A stretch of DNA of 64,000 bases. Origin: Micavibrio sp. UBA5572 (GTDB taxonomy: Bacteria; Pseudomonadota; Alphaproteobacteria; Micavibrionales; Micavibrionaceae). A program made the translations under genes and the position numbers. Location: NCBI GenBank assembly GCA_002425415.1, contig DIMG01000010.1:1-64000 (forward strand). Reading direction: 5' to 3'. Under the pieces are notes generated by a model. The model saw only the letters and a list, made by a program, of their open reading frames with translations. It had not been told where the DNA came from and ran no database searches. Positions within the stretch are counted from its first letter, which is position 1; each line of letters opens with the position of its first letter. Positions 1-8,570 of this stretch are shown here, piece by piece.

Positions 1-22
1 GCTCAAATTTCTCTTTGGACAT
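1..22 (-). CDS. tuf: Elongation factor Tu, first codons only (runs off the window)
   Basis: Only the first seven codons lie in the window, reading MSKEKFE, the usual start of EF-Tu. The ATG is at 20-22 and a purine-rich ribosome site (AAGGAAAAG) lies just upstream at about 25-36. It follows fusA by under 40 bases on the same strand, the usual last place in the rpsL-rpsG-fusA-tuf operon. EF-Tu delivers aminoacyl-tRNA to the ribosome. The identification rests on seven residues plus gene order. Confidence 0.85.
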
Positions 23-60
23 CGTCTTTTCCTTTTTCTAATTCAAATTATGCGTCTAAA

Positions 61-2169
61 TTATGCCGCAACTTTTTTCTTAACTTCTTCAACCACGTTG
101 GCCGGAACAGCAGCGTAGTGGTCAAACACCATCGAGTACTGCGCACGACCTTGAGACATAGAACGCAGGTTATTGATATAACCAAACATGCTCGAGAGAG
201 GAACCATTGCAGCAATAACTTTTGCGTTACCACGGTCACTCATACTGCTGATTTGTCCGCGCCGTGAGTTCAAATCACCGATCACGTCACCCATATATTC
301 TTCAGGTGTTACCACTTCCACTTTCATGATTGGTTCGAGCAATTGCGGGCCTGCTTTTTGCATCCCTTCTTTGAAGGCTGCGCGGGCAGCGATTTCGAAC
401 GCAAGAGCAGATGAGTCAACATCGTGATATGCACCATCCGTGAGACGAACTTTGAAGTCCACAACAGGGAAACCAGCAATAATGCCGGTTGTTTGAGAGG
501 CCAAAAGACCTTTTTCAACGCCCGGGATGTATTCTTTAGGAACAACACCACCAACAATTTCGGATTTGAATTCGTAACCTTTTCCTGCTTCGTTTGGCTC
601 GAATACCAAAGTTAAGCGAGCATATTGCCCCGAACCACCGGATTGTTTTTTGTGGGTGTAATCTATTTCAGCCGCCTTGGTGATTGTCTCACGGTAAGCC
701 ACTTGAGGAGCACCAACATTTGCCTCCACTTTGAATTCACGCTTCATACGATCAACGAGAATTTCAAGGTGCAACTCGCCCATACCCTTCATGATGGTTT
801 GACCCGATTCATGGTCAACCGACACGCGGAAAGACGGATCTTCAGCAGCCAAGCGTTGCAAGGCAAGACCCATTTTTTCTTGGTCAGCTTTTGTTTTTGG
901 CTCAACTGCAATTTCAATCACAGGCTCAGGAAACTCCATACGCTCTAAAACGATAGGTTTGGAAGAATCACACAGAGTGTCACCTGTTGTTGTGTCCTTC
1001 AGGCCAACAATCGCCACGATGTCACCAGCAAAAGCTTCTTTGATTTCTTCACGGTTATTAGAGTGCATAAGCAACATACGGCCAATACGCTCTTTTTTAT
1101 TTTTTACAGAGTTCTGAACGTAAGACCCCGATTCCAATTTACCGGAGTAAATGCGGGCAAAGGTCAAAGAGCCAACAAACGGATCGTTCATAATTTTAAA
1201 AGCCAAAGCAGAGAATGGCACTTCATCAGCACAATCACGGCTATCTGAATCATCAGAATCAACTTTTTTACCCTTAACCGCTCCAACATCGAGCGGGCTA
1301 GGAAGAAAGTCAACAACGGCATCTAGAAGAGTTTGAACGCCTTTGTTTTTAAAAGAAGAACCACAAAGCATCGGCACAAATTTCGAAGCCAATGTCCCTT
1401 TGCGGATACAACGTTTCAAGGTCGGAATATCTATTTCCTTGCCTTCAAGGTAGGCCTCCATAGCTTCGTCTTCCATTTCGACGGCCATTTCAACCATTTT
1501 TGCGTGCCATTCATTGGCTTTATCCAGAAGATCAGCAGGAATTTCTTCTTCGCGAAATGTTGCGCCCAGATTGTCAGAATCCCATACAATTGCCTTCATT
1601 TTCAGAAGATCAATCACACCCGCAAAATCAGATTCAGATCCGATCGGCAGATTAACAACCAACGGGTTTGCCCCAAGACGCTTATCTACATCTTCCACAC
1701 ATTGATAGAAGTCTGCGCCGATTTTGTCCATTTTGTTAGAAAAGACGATACGAGGCACTTTATATTTATCACCTTGACGCCATACTGTTTCTGTTTGAGG
1801 CTCAACCCCTTGGTTAGAGTCCAACAAACAAACAGCACCATCAAGAACACGCAAGGACCGCTCAACTTCAATTGTGAAATCCACGTGACCAGGAGTGTCA
1901 ATAATGTTGAAGCGGATTTTTTCGCCAGGAGCCGCACCCTCGGAAGGCCCCGTCCAGAAACAGGTTGTCGCAGCAGAGGTAATGGTGATCCCACGCTCTT
2001 GCTCTTGCTCCATCCAGTCCATCGTCGCCGCACCGTCATGCACTTCACCAATCTTGTGAGATTTTCCGGTGTAGTACAAGATACGCTCTGTGGTTGTCGT
2101 CTTACCCGCATCAATGTGAGCCATGATGCCAAAGTTACGATAGTGTTGGAGTTCAAATTCGCGGGCCAT
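61..2169 (-). CDS. fusA: Elongation factor G
   Basis: A 702-residue translational GTPase that moves tRNA and mRNA through the ribosome in elongation and recycling. Length matches the family. The N-terminal G domain has AHIDAGKTT (about residues 17-25), the switch region with RGITI, DTPGH and NKMD. Later domains carry the EF-G hallmarks VAYRETI and GGVVPKEYIPGVEKG. It lies between rpsG (33-base gap) and tuf, so it is probably co-transcribed from the rpsL promoter. Nothing looks truncated. The start at 2169 gives MAREFELQHYRNFGIMAHID, as expected for bacterial EF-G. Confidence 0.98.
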   Translation of the reverse strand: MAREFELQHYRNFGIMAHIDAGKTTTTERILYYTGKSHKIGEVHDGAATMDWMEQEQERGITITSAATTCFWTGPSEGAAPGEKIRFNIIDTPGHVDFTIEVERSLRVLDGAVCLLDSNQGVEPQTETVWRQGDKYKVPRIVFSNKMDKIGADFYQCVEDVDKRLGANPLVVNLPIGSESDFAGVIDLLKMKAIVWDSDNLGATFREEEIPADLLDKANEWHAKMVEMAVEMEDEAMEAYLEGKEIDIPTLKRCIRKGTLASKFVPMLCGSSFKNKGVQTLLDAVVDFLPSPLDVGAVKGKKVDSDDSDSRDCADEVPFSALAFKIMNDPFVGSLTFARIYSGKLESGSYVQNSVKNKKERIGRMLLMHSNNREEIKEAFAGDIVAIVGLKDTTTGDTLCDSSKPIVLERMEFPEPVIEIAVEPKTKADQEKMGLALQRLAAEDPSFRVSVDHESGQTIMKGMGELHLEILVDRMKREFKVEANVGAPQVAYRETITKAAEIDYTHKKQSGGSGQYARLTLVFEPNEAGKGYEFKSEIVGGVVPKEYIPGVEKGLLASQTTGIIAGFPVVDFKVRLTDGAYHDVDSSALAFEIAARAAFKEGMQKAGPQLLEPIMKVEVVTPEEYMGDVIGDLNSRRGQISSMSDRGNAKVIAAMVPLSSMFGYINNLRSMSQGRAQYSMVFDHYAAVPANVVEEVKKKVAA

Positions 2170-2202
2170 ATTAATCTCTTGTCCTTAAATTCCGTTCAAT
2201 TC

Positions 2203-2709
2203 CTAGAAACGATAATGGGCGAAAGCACGGTTTGCTTCAGCCATTTTATGCGTATCATCACGTTTCTTAATTGCAGACCCACGATCATTAGCCGCTTCAT
2301 AAGCCTCTGCAGCCAAACGCTCAGCCATTGTATTCTCACCACGCTTACGAGAAAAATCACGCAGCCAGCGCATCGCCAAGGCCACAGCACGAACCGAAGG
2401 AACCTCGATAGGCACTTGATAGTTTGCACCACCAACGCGACGGGATTTCACTTCAACTGTCGGGCCTATTTTTTTCAAAGCCAAAAGCATAATGGCCAAG
2501 CCGGTACTTTTATTTGCAAGATCCGCATTCAAATCCATATCATTGGCGGCTTTTTTGTCGAGCATCTCAATCGCATCATAAACGATACGTTCTGCGACCG
2601 ATTTTTTACCACGGGTCATGATAATGTTGATAAATTTTGACAACGTGGTGTCTCCAAATCTTGGATCGGGAAGAATTTCACGTTTCTTAGCACTATGACG
2701 ACGGGACAT
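2203..2709 (-). CDS. rpsG: 30S ribosomal protein S7
   Basis: S7 starts assembly of the 3' (head) domain of 16S rRNA and contacts tRNA at the E site. The start MSRRHSAKKREILPDPRFGD and the core KSRRVGGANYQVPIEV are diagnostic. It has 168 residues, against about 156 in most bacteria. The extra length is roughly 12 residues around residues 50-66 (NDMDLNADLANKSTGLAI), just before the conserved P-x-VEVKSRRVGG segment. It sits 25 bases after rpsL and 33 before fusA in the standard str operon. The insertion is visible directly; its effect is unknown. Confidence 0.97.
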   Translation of the reverse strand: MSRRHSAKKREILPDPRFGDTTLSKFINIIMTRGKKSVAERIVYDAIEMLDKKAANDMDLNADLANKSTGLAIMLLALKKIGPTVEVKSRRVGGANYQVPIEVPSVRAVALAMRWLRDFSRKRGENTMAERLAAEAYEAANDRGSAIKKRDDTHKMAEANRAFAHYRF

Positions 2710-2734
2710 TTGTCTTCAATCCTCTCAAATACAG

Positions 2735-3106
2735 TTACTTAGGCTTTTTCACGCCGTAGCACGAGCGCGACTGCTTACGATCTTTAACACCCTGGGTATC
2801 CAGCGCACCACGAACAATACGGTATCGCACACCCGGCAAATCTTTAACACGACCGCCGTGAACGAGAACCACAGAGTGCTCTTGCAAGTTGTGACCTTCA
2901 CCACGGATGTAGCAAATAACCTCGACGCCCGTAGTCAGGCGCACTTTGGCAACTTTACGCAGAGCCGAGTTAGGTTTTTTCGGAGTTGTTGTGTACACAC
3001 GGGTACAGACACCACGAACCTGAGGGTTCTGTTTCAGAGCCCGGTTCTTTTTGCGTTTAACCTGTTTTTCCCGCGGGTTACGGATAAGCTGTTGAATTGT
3101 TGGCAT
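2735..3106 (-). CDS. rpsL: 30S ribosomal protein S12
   Basis: A 123-residue S12 of normal length, part of the ribosomal decoding centre. The signature TTTPKKPNSALRKVAKVRL is present, with Lys at position 43, the residue whose replacement usually gives streptomycin resistance, so this looks like the sensitive form. It is the first gene of the rpsL-rpsG-fusA-tuf operon. A ribosome site (GAAGGG) is close upstream and a strong promoter lies about 240 bases upstream, leaving a long untranslated leader. Confidence 0.98.
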   Translation of the reverse strand: MPTIQQLIRNPREKQVKRKKNRALKQNPQVRGVCTRVYTTTPKKPNSALRKVAKVRLTTGVEVICYIRGEGHNLQEHSVVLVHGGRVKDLPGVRYRIVRGALDTQGVKDRKQSRSCYGVKKPK

Positions 3107-3348
3107 GCTGCTGCCCTTCAGTCCTTTTTTATCTCAAATAATTAAAATGTTGTGGATGGTTGGTGTCGTACCGCGACAAAACATTTAAGTCAAGGAATTT
3201 ACGCTCCCTTATCAATATTTTGTCTTCCACGGATACCCCCGAGAGGGTTTTTAGTGTCGCGTCTAACCAAAACAAGTAACTGATTTTTTATTTATTTTCA
3301 ATTACTTGCCAGATGGATACTGCCGACACATCCAAAACAAGTTCGCGG

Positions 3349-3378
3349 ACTATACTCTGCGATTCCACTCCGAGTCAA
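3349..3378 (-). promoter_or_regulatory. Probable sigma-70 promoter of the rpsL-rpsG-fusA-tuf operon
   Basis: Read on the minus strand, TTGACT (3373-3378) is followed after 18 bases by TATAGT (3349-3354). Both hexamers are close to consensus. Transcription would start near 3342, giving a leader of about 235 bases. A GAGTC (3372-3376) overlaps the -35 element and a GATTC (3361-3365) lies in the spacer. Confidence 0.7.
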
Positions 3379-3542
3379 TTGTTATTTTCATACTTTTTTA
3401 ATTTTTTTTGAATCATTTGAATCACTTAAGTAGAAACGGTCTTATTGTGACAAATTCTAGCCTCGTCAATTACAGACTTTGGTTTTTTGCTATATTGTTC
3501 TTTTATTATGTCAACTTATTTCGGCTAATAAAGGTTTTTTAT

Positions 3543-3571
3543 TTGACATATTATAACGCCTGTTATATATT
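3543..3571 (+). promoter_or_regulatory. Near-consensus sigma-70 promoter for the exported protein at 3607
   Basis: A perfect TTGACA (3543-3548), a 17-base spacer and TATATT (3566-3571). The start of transcription would be near 3578, about 29 bases before the ATG, with a GAGGG-type ribosome site at 3596-3600. Such a strong promoter argues that the orphan gene downstream is really expressed. Confidence 0.75.
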
Positions 3572-3606
3572 TCGTGCAAATTAACATGACATGAAGAGGG
3601 TTTATC

Positions 3607-4104
3607 ATGAGTAAGAAATTGTGGCCGGCATTATTAACAGCTGCCTTTACTTCGTCAACTTTGGCGGCAGATACCGGTTTGGCTGCGAGAAGTGCGGGAA
3701 GTTATGTGGATAGATTTAAGATTGCTACCTGTGGTAAGTCGGTTAGCTTTGGTGCTTCTGATCCGATCTCTGAGGCCTTCAAAATTATTTCTGATAGAAT
3801 CAAGTCAGGCCAACATTGTCTCTTGTACAAAACGGGTAACTTCATCCAAGTTGTGGGAACGATTGATGATACCCAGTGGACAAACTCTGGATCAGAAGCT
3901 GATCGTAGCAAACAAATTGGGCGCTGCGTTGTTAGTGGTTCGAACGAGGATAACCGTGAAGCTTCCTTAAAACGTATTGTAAGCTTTGGTCTTATAAATC
4001 TCCCTGTTCAATATCAATTATCCTGTTTTTCAGTAGACTCTAACGGAAACTGGCAAGAGAGTGGAAGAGAGGTCAATCAATTCTTCTCTTACAGCCCCAA
4101 ATAG
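3607..4104 (+). CDS. Exported protein of unknown function
   Basis: A 165-residue protein that I do not recognise. It begins with a classic Sec signal peptide (MSKKLWPALLTAAFTSSTLA, probable cleavage after Ala-Ala near residue 21), so the mature protein should be periplasmic or secreted. It has four cysteines (in ATCGK, HCLLY, GRCVV and LSCFS), an even number compatible with two disulfides. No membrane segment or known motif is visible. It is AT-rich compared with the ribosomal genes, lies between rpoC and rpsL on the opposite strand, and has its own strong promoter and a good ribosome site. The position inside a usually conserved block suggests a local insertion. Confidence 0.75.
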   Translation: MSKKLWPALLTAAFTSSTLAADTGLAARSAGSYVDRFKIATCGKSVSFGASDPISEAFKIISDRIKSGQHCLLYKTGNFIQVVGTIDDTQWTNSGSEADRSKQIGRCVVSGSNEDNREASLKRIVSFGLINLPVQYQLSCFSVDSNGNWQESGREVNQFFSYSPK

Positions 4105-4230
4105 GATTCTGCGCGCAGCAAAGCTGTTCGCTGTTCTGGATTCCGTTCGTGCCTACATTCTTTACGGAATGCCTCAACGGAAGGACGATGCGTCTAAATG
4201 GCTTTACGCTCAATTCTATAAATTCATCAT

Positions 4231-4265
4231 AAAAAACCACCCCCGAACTGGCTTTGGGGGTGGTT
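4231..4265 (-). terminator. Intrinsic terminator of rpoBC
   Basis: On the minus strand, AACCACCCCC (4256-4265) pairs with GGGGGTGGTT (4235-4244) across an 11-base loop and runs into a U-tract at 4231-4236. It lies just after the rpoC stop codon. It could also slow plus-strand transcription from 3607, but there is no good T-run on that side. Confidence 0.9.
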
Positions 4266-4287
4266 GAATTCTTTATTAGACTTACGA

Positions 4288-7200
4288 TTAGCTGTTTGCG
4301 GCTTCGGCGAGTTGTGCTTCGAAATCGTCTACAGGGGCTGCAGCTTCTTCCAAGGCACTGGTTGCTTGCTGTTGGGCTGCAATCGCCAGTTTGTCGCGCC
4401 CTGCAGCCAATTTTTTCAATTGGTTGACGTATGCGCCCGTTCCGGCAGGGATCAAACGACCCACGATTACGTTTTCTTTCAAGCCATGCAGCTTGTCCGA
4501 TTTCCCTTGGCAGGCCGCTTCGGTCAGGACACGTGTTGTTTCCTGGAAGGATGCCGCCGAGATAAAGGATCGTGTCTGCAAAGACGCTTTAGTAATTCCT
4601 TGCAGGATCGGGCGACCTTCCGGTGGACGTTTTCCTTCATCAAGGTATTTCTGAAGTTCGATTGCAAACTCATCACGTTCAACATGCTCACCAACCAGAT
4701 AGGTTGTATCGCCAACGCCGGTGATTTCAACTTTTTGCAGCATTTGACGCACAATGACTTCAATATGCTTGTCGTTGATTTTTACACCTTGCAGGCGGTA
4801 AACGTCTTGAATCTCGTTGATAAGGTAGTCGGCCAGAGCCTCAACACCCATCACATCAAGAATGTCGTGAGGCACCATCGCACCATCAAGAAGTGAGTCA
4901 CCTTTACGAACGTAGTCCCCTTCTGCAACTGCCAAATGGCGACCTTTCGGGATCAAATATTCAGCGGCTTCCTGTGTGGCATCCGTTGGACGAACAACTA
5001 GACGGCGTTTGGCTTTGTAGTCTTTACCAAATTCAACCTGACCTTCGATTTCAGAGATGATGGCTGCGTCTTTCGGACGACGGGCTTCAAACAACTCGGC
5101 AACACGTGGCAGACCACCGGTAATGTCACGCGTTTTCGACGTTTCGCGTGGAATACGCGCCACAATATCACCCGCTTTGACTTCCTGACCGTTTTCAACG
5201 GAGAGAACTGCATCCACCGATAAATAGTAATTGGCAGGCAGGCCGTTTGGCAGAGTAATCACTTCACCTTTTTTGTCCAACAGGGCAATACGAGGTTTCA
5301 GATCACCACCTTTTGGCAGAGAACGCCAGTCAATGACCACTTTCGAAGAAATACCGGTTGCTTCATCCATTTTCTCGGAGATCGAAACACCTTCGATCAT
5401 ATCAAAATAATGGGCAACACCGTCTTTTTCGGTGATGATTGGCATAGTGAACGGATCCCATTCAGCCAACTTATCGCCAGGTTTGACTTTTGCACCTTCT
5501 TCGGTCAACAGACGTGCGCCATAAGGCAGGCGGTGAATTGCTTTTTCAGCACCCTTTGCGTCTTTCAATACAATTTCAGTGTTCCGTCCCATGACGATAT
5601 TAATGCCATCGGAGTTTTTAACCACGTTGTGATGGCGAATTTCGATGACCGCCGGAATTGTTGCCTCAAAAGATGATTTTTCAGCACCTTTTTGAGCCGC
5701 ACCACCAATGTGGAATGTCCGCATCGTCAGCTGTGTTCCAGGTTCACCAATCGACTGGGCGGCCATAACACCAACAGCTTCGCCGATGTTAACCTCGGTA
5801 CCACGTGCCAAATCACGACCATAACAACGGGCGCAAACGCCAATTTGGGTTTCGCAGGTCAGAACAGAACGAACAAGGACAGAGTCCACACCTGCCGTTT
5901 CAACTGCTTCCGCTTTGACTTCATCAATCAAGTCATTGCGGGATACAATCAAGTTGCCAGACAATGGATCAACAATGTCGGTTGCCGCTGTCCTCCCCAG
6001 AATGCGTTCAGACAAGGATACAACAACATCCGCACCATTCATCACAGGGCGCATCGTGATTCCACGTTCTGAATTACAATCTGCTTCGTAGATAACCGCG
6101 TCTTGAGCAACATCAACCAAGCGGCGTGTCAGGTAACCAGAGTTCGCCGTTTTCAACGCCGTATCCGCCAAACCTTTACGAGCTCCGTGGGTCGAGTTGA
6201 AGTATTCAAGAACCGACAGGCCTTCTTTAAAGTTGGAGATAATCGGTGTCTCGATAATTTCACCTGATGGTTTTGCCATCAGACCACGCATACCAGCCAA
6301 CTGACGGATCTGGGCTGCGGAACCCCGCGCTCCAGAGTGAGCCATCATGTAAACTGCATTCGGCATGCCGGTGGAGAGATTGGAAATTCCTTTCATCATC
6401 GCATCAGCAACTTCATCGGTACAGCGTGACCAAATATCAACGACCTTGTTGTATTTTTCACCCTTGGTGATAAGTCCATCCATATATTGCTGTTCGTATT
6501 CCTTGACCTTGGTTTCGGCATCCGCCACCAATTTGACCTTGGCTTCAGGAATAATCATGTCATCCTTACCAAAGGAAATGCCAGAGATACAAGCATAACG
6601 GAATCCGAGTTTCATCATACGGTCACAGAAAATTACGGTCTCTTTCTGACCGCAGTGGCGGTAAACCACGTCAATCAGATTCGAGATTTCTTTTTTCGTC
6701 AGAGTCGTATTCAAAACACTCACTGGAACGTTTTTATTTCTTGGCAACAAGTCCGCCAACATCATACGACCCGGTGTTGATTCAATCAGACGCGTTACTG
6801 GTTCACCTTGTTCATCAACCGTGTCGTAACGACATTTGATTTTCGAATGAAGCGACACGACTTTGGCTTGCAAAGCGTGATGAATTTCACCCATATCACG
6901 GAAGATCATGCCTTCGCCGATTTGCTTATCCATCGCAATCGACAAATAATACAGACCCAAAACAATATCCTGAGACGGCACGATAATCGGTTTACCCGAT
7001 GCCGGTGACAGAATGTTGTTGGTCGACATCATCAGAACACGGCTTTCCAACTGCGCTTCGACAGACAATGGTACGTGAACAGCCATCTGGTCACCATCAA
7101 AGTCAGCGTTAAACGCGGTACAGACCAATGGGTGCAGCTGAATAGCTTTGCCTTCGATCAGGGTTGGCTCGAACGCCTGAATCCCCAAACGGTGCAATGT

Positions 7201-8484
7201 CGGCGCACGGTTCAAAAGAACAGGGTGTTCGCGAATCACTTCTTCGAGAATATCCCAAACTTCGGGGCGTTCGCGTTCGACCATTTTCTTGGCGGCCTTC
7301 ACCGTTGTCGCCAATCCGTAAAGTTCCAATTTGTGATAAATAAACGGTTTAAACAACTCAAGCGCCATTTTCTTCGGCAGACCGCACTGATGCAATTTCA
7401 GTTCAGGCCCCACCACGATGACAGACCGACCGGAGTAATCCACGCGTTTTCCGAGCAAGTTCTGACGGAAACGACCTTGCTTCCCTTTGAGCATATCGGA
7501 CAAGGATTTCAGAGGGCGTTTGTTTGCACCGGTAATCACGCGACCACGACGGCCGTTATCAAACAGAGCATCCACGGCTTCTTGCAACATACGTTTTTCG
7601 TTGCGGACAATAATATCCGGCGCGCGCAGTTCCATCAGGCGTTTCAAACGGTTATTCCGATTAATCACGCGGCGATACAGATCGTTCAAATCCGATGTTG
7701 CAAAGCGTCCGCCATCCAAAGGTACCAACGGGCGCAATTCAGGAGGAAGAACAGGCACAACGTCCAGAATCATCCATTCAGGGCGTGTTCCAGAAGAAAT
7801 AAACGCTTCGATCAATTTTAAACGTTTGACCAGTTTTTTACGTTTGGTTTCGGAAGAACAATCACGGAGTTCTTCTTCGGCCTTCTCTTTTCCGGCTTCA
7901 AGGTTGATTGCAGAAAGAATTTCCTTGATGGCCTCCGCACCGATGCCAGCACGGAAGTTTTCTTCGCCATATTCCTCCTGCGCGTCCATGTAGTCTTCTT
8001 CGGACAACATTTGCAATGGTTTCAGAGCCGTCAAACCAGGATCAATCACAATATAGTTTTCAAAGTATAAAACGCGTTCAAGATCTTTCAATGTAATGTC
8101 GATCATCAAGCCAATGCGGGATGGCAATGATTTCAAAAACCAGATATGCGCAACAGGAGAAGCCAGTTGAATATGCCCCATGCGTTCACGGCGCACTTTG
8201 GTCAATGTGACTTCAACGCCACATTTTTCACAGACAATCCCTTTGTATTTCATACGTTTGTATTTACCGCACAAGCATTCGTAATCTTTTACAGGTCCAA
8301 AAATACGGGCACAGAACAAACCATCACGTTCAGGTTTGAATGTCCGGTAGTTAATGGTTTCCGGTTTTTTGACTTCACCAAAAGACCAAGACAGAATTTG
8401 TTCTGGCGATGCCACGGAAATGCGGATCGAGTCAAAATTCTGGAGGCCGGTTGGCTGTCCAAAGAGGTTCATCAGTTCGTTCAT
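4288..8484 (-). CDS. rpoC: DNA-directed RNA polymerase beta' subunit
   Basis: A 1398-residue beta' subunit, a typical alphaproteobacterial length. The catalytic motif NADFDGD, which chelates the active-site magnesium, is intact in AFNADFDGDQMAVHVPLS. The N-terminal zinc-binding cysteines (CLCGKYKRMKYKGIVCEKCG) and the downstream zinc site (CETQIGVCARCYGRDL) are both present. It follows rpoB by 86 bases and ends at a strong terminator, so rpoB-rpoC form one transcript. In many bacteria rpsL follows directly; here a terminator and an opposite-strand gene intervene. Confidence 0.98.
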   Translation of the reverse strand: MNELMNLFGQPTGLQNFDSIRISVASPEQILSWSFGEVKKPETINYRTFKPERDGLFCARIFGPVKDYECLCGKYKRMKYKGIVCEKCGVEVTLTKVRRERMGHIQLASPVAHIWFLKSLPSRIGLMIDITLKDLERVLYFENYIVIDPGLTALKPLQMLSEEDYMDAQEEYGEENFRAGIGAEAIKEILSAINLEAGKEKAEEELRDCSSETKRKKLVKRLKLIEAFISSGTRPEWMILDVVPVLPPELRPLVPLDGGRFATSDLNDLYRRVINRNNRLKRLMELRAPDIIVRNEKRMLQEAVDALFDNGRRGRVITGANKRPLKSLSDMLKGKQGRFRQNLLGKRVDYSGRSVIVVGPELKLHQCGLPKKMALELFKPFIYHKLELYGLATTVKAAKKMVERERPEVWDILEEVIREHPVLLNRAPTLHRLGIQAFEPTLIEGKAIQLHPLVCTAFNADFDGDQMAVHVPLSVEAQLESRVLMMSTNNILSPASGKPIIVPSQDIVLGLYYLSIAMDKQIGEGMIFRDMGEIHHALQAKVVSLHSKIKCRYDTVDEQGEPVTRLIESTPGRMMLADLLPRNKNVPVSVLNTTLTKKEISNLIDVVYRHCGQKETVIFCDRMMKLGFRYACISGISFGKDDMIIPEAKVKLVADAETKVKEYEQQYMDGLITKGEKYNKVVDIWSRCTDEVADAMMKGISNLSTGMPNAVYMMAHSGARGSAAQIRQLAGMRGLMAKPSGEIIETPIISNFKEGLSVLEYFNSTHGARKGLADTALKTANSGYLTRRLVDVAQDAVIYEADCNSERGITMRPVMNGADVVVSLSERILGRTAATDIVDPLSGNLIVSRNDLIDEVKAEAVETAGVDSVLVRSVLTCETQIGVCARCYGRDLARGTEVNIGEAVGVMAAQSIGEPGTQLTMRTFHIGGAAQKGAEKSSFEATIPAVIEIRHHNVVKNSDGINIVMGRNTEIVLKDAKGAEKAIHRLPYGARLLTEEGAKVKPGDKLAEWDPFTMPIITEKDGVAHYFDMIEGVSISEKMDEATGISSKVVIDWRSLPKGGDLKPRIALLDKKGEVITLPNGLPANYYLSVDAVLSVENGQEVKAGDIVARIPRETSKTRDITGGLPRVAELFEARRPKDAAIISEIEGQVEFGKDYKAKRRLVVRPTDATQEAAEYLIPKGRHLAVAEGDYVRKGDSLLDGAMVPHDILDVMGVEALADYLINEIQDVYRLQGVKINDKHIEVIVRQMLQKVEITGVGDTTYLVGEHVERDEFAIELQKYLDEGKRPPEGRPILQGITKASLQTRSFISAASFQETTRVLTEAACQGKSDKLHGLKENVIVGRLIPAGTGAYVNQLKKLAAGRDKLAIAAQQQATSALEEAAAPVDDFEAQLAEAANS

Positions 8485-8570
8485 TTTATATTGCTCCGTA
8501 TAACGGGTTTGAATTCTGGTTTCTCTAGCAGCCTATGGGTCGCGATCCGCAACCCATAGTCATTGATTTA

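Larger units (their letters stand above)
3107..3606. other. 500-base divergent intergenic region: rpsL leader and two back-to-back promoters
   Basis: No gene is visible here. Reading leftward it holds the rpsL promoter (3349-3378) and about 235 bases of untranslated leader. The leader contains an inverted repeat CAAGTAA/TTACTTG at 3273-3279 and 3302-3308, which could form a hairpin in the rpsL mRNA. Reading rightward it holds a separate near-consensus promoter (3543-3571) for the exported protein at 3607. Four GANTC sites cluster at 3361-3423 around the rpsL promoter. The region is strongly AT-rich. Confidence 0.7.

Noticed and set aside
1333..2640. 435-codon plus-strand open frame across fusA and rpsG
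   Set aside because: It is antisense to two certain genes and has no family resemblance. Codon-biased ribosomal genes often leave long antisense frames.
4105..4230. Inverted ATTCCGT/ACGGAAT pair (about 4140-4172) after the exported-protein gene
   Set aside because: Seven bases with a long loop and no U-run; likely chance.
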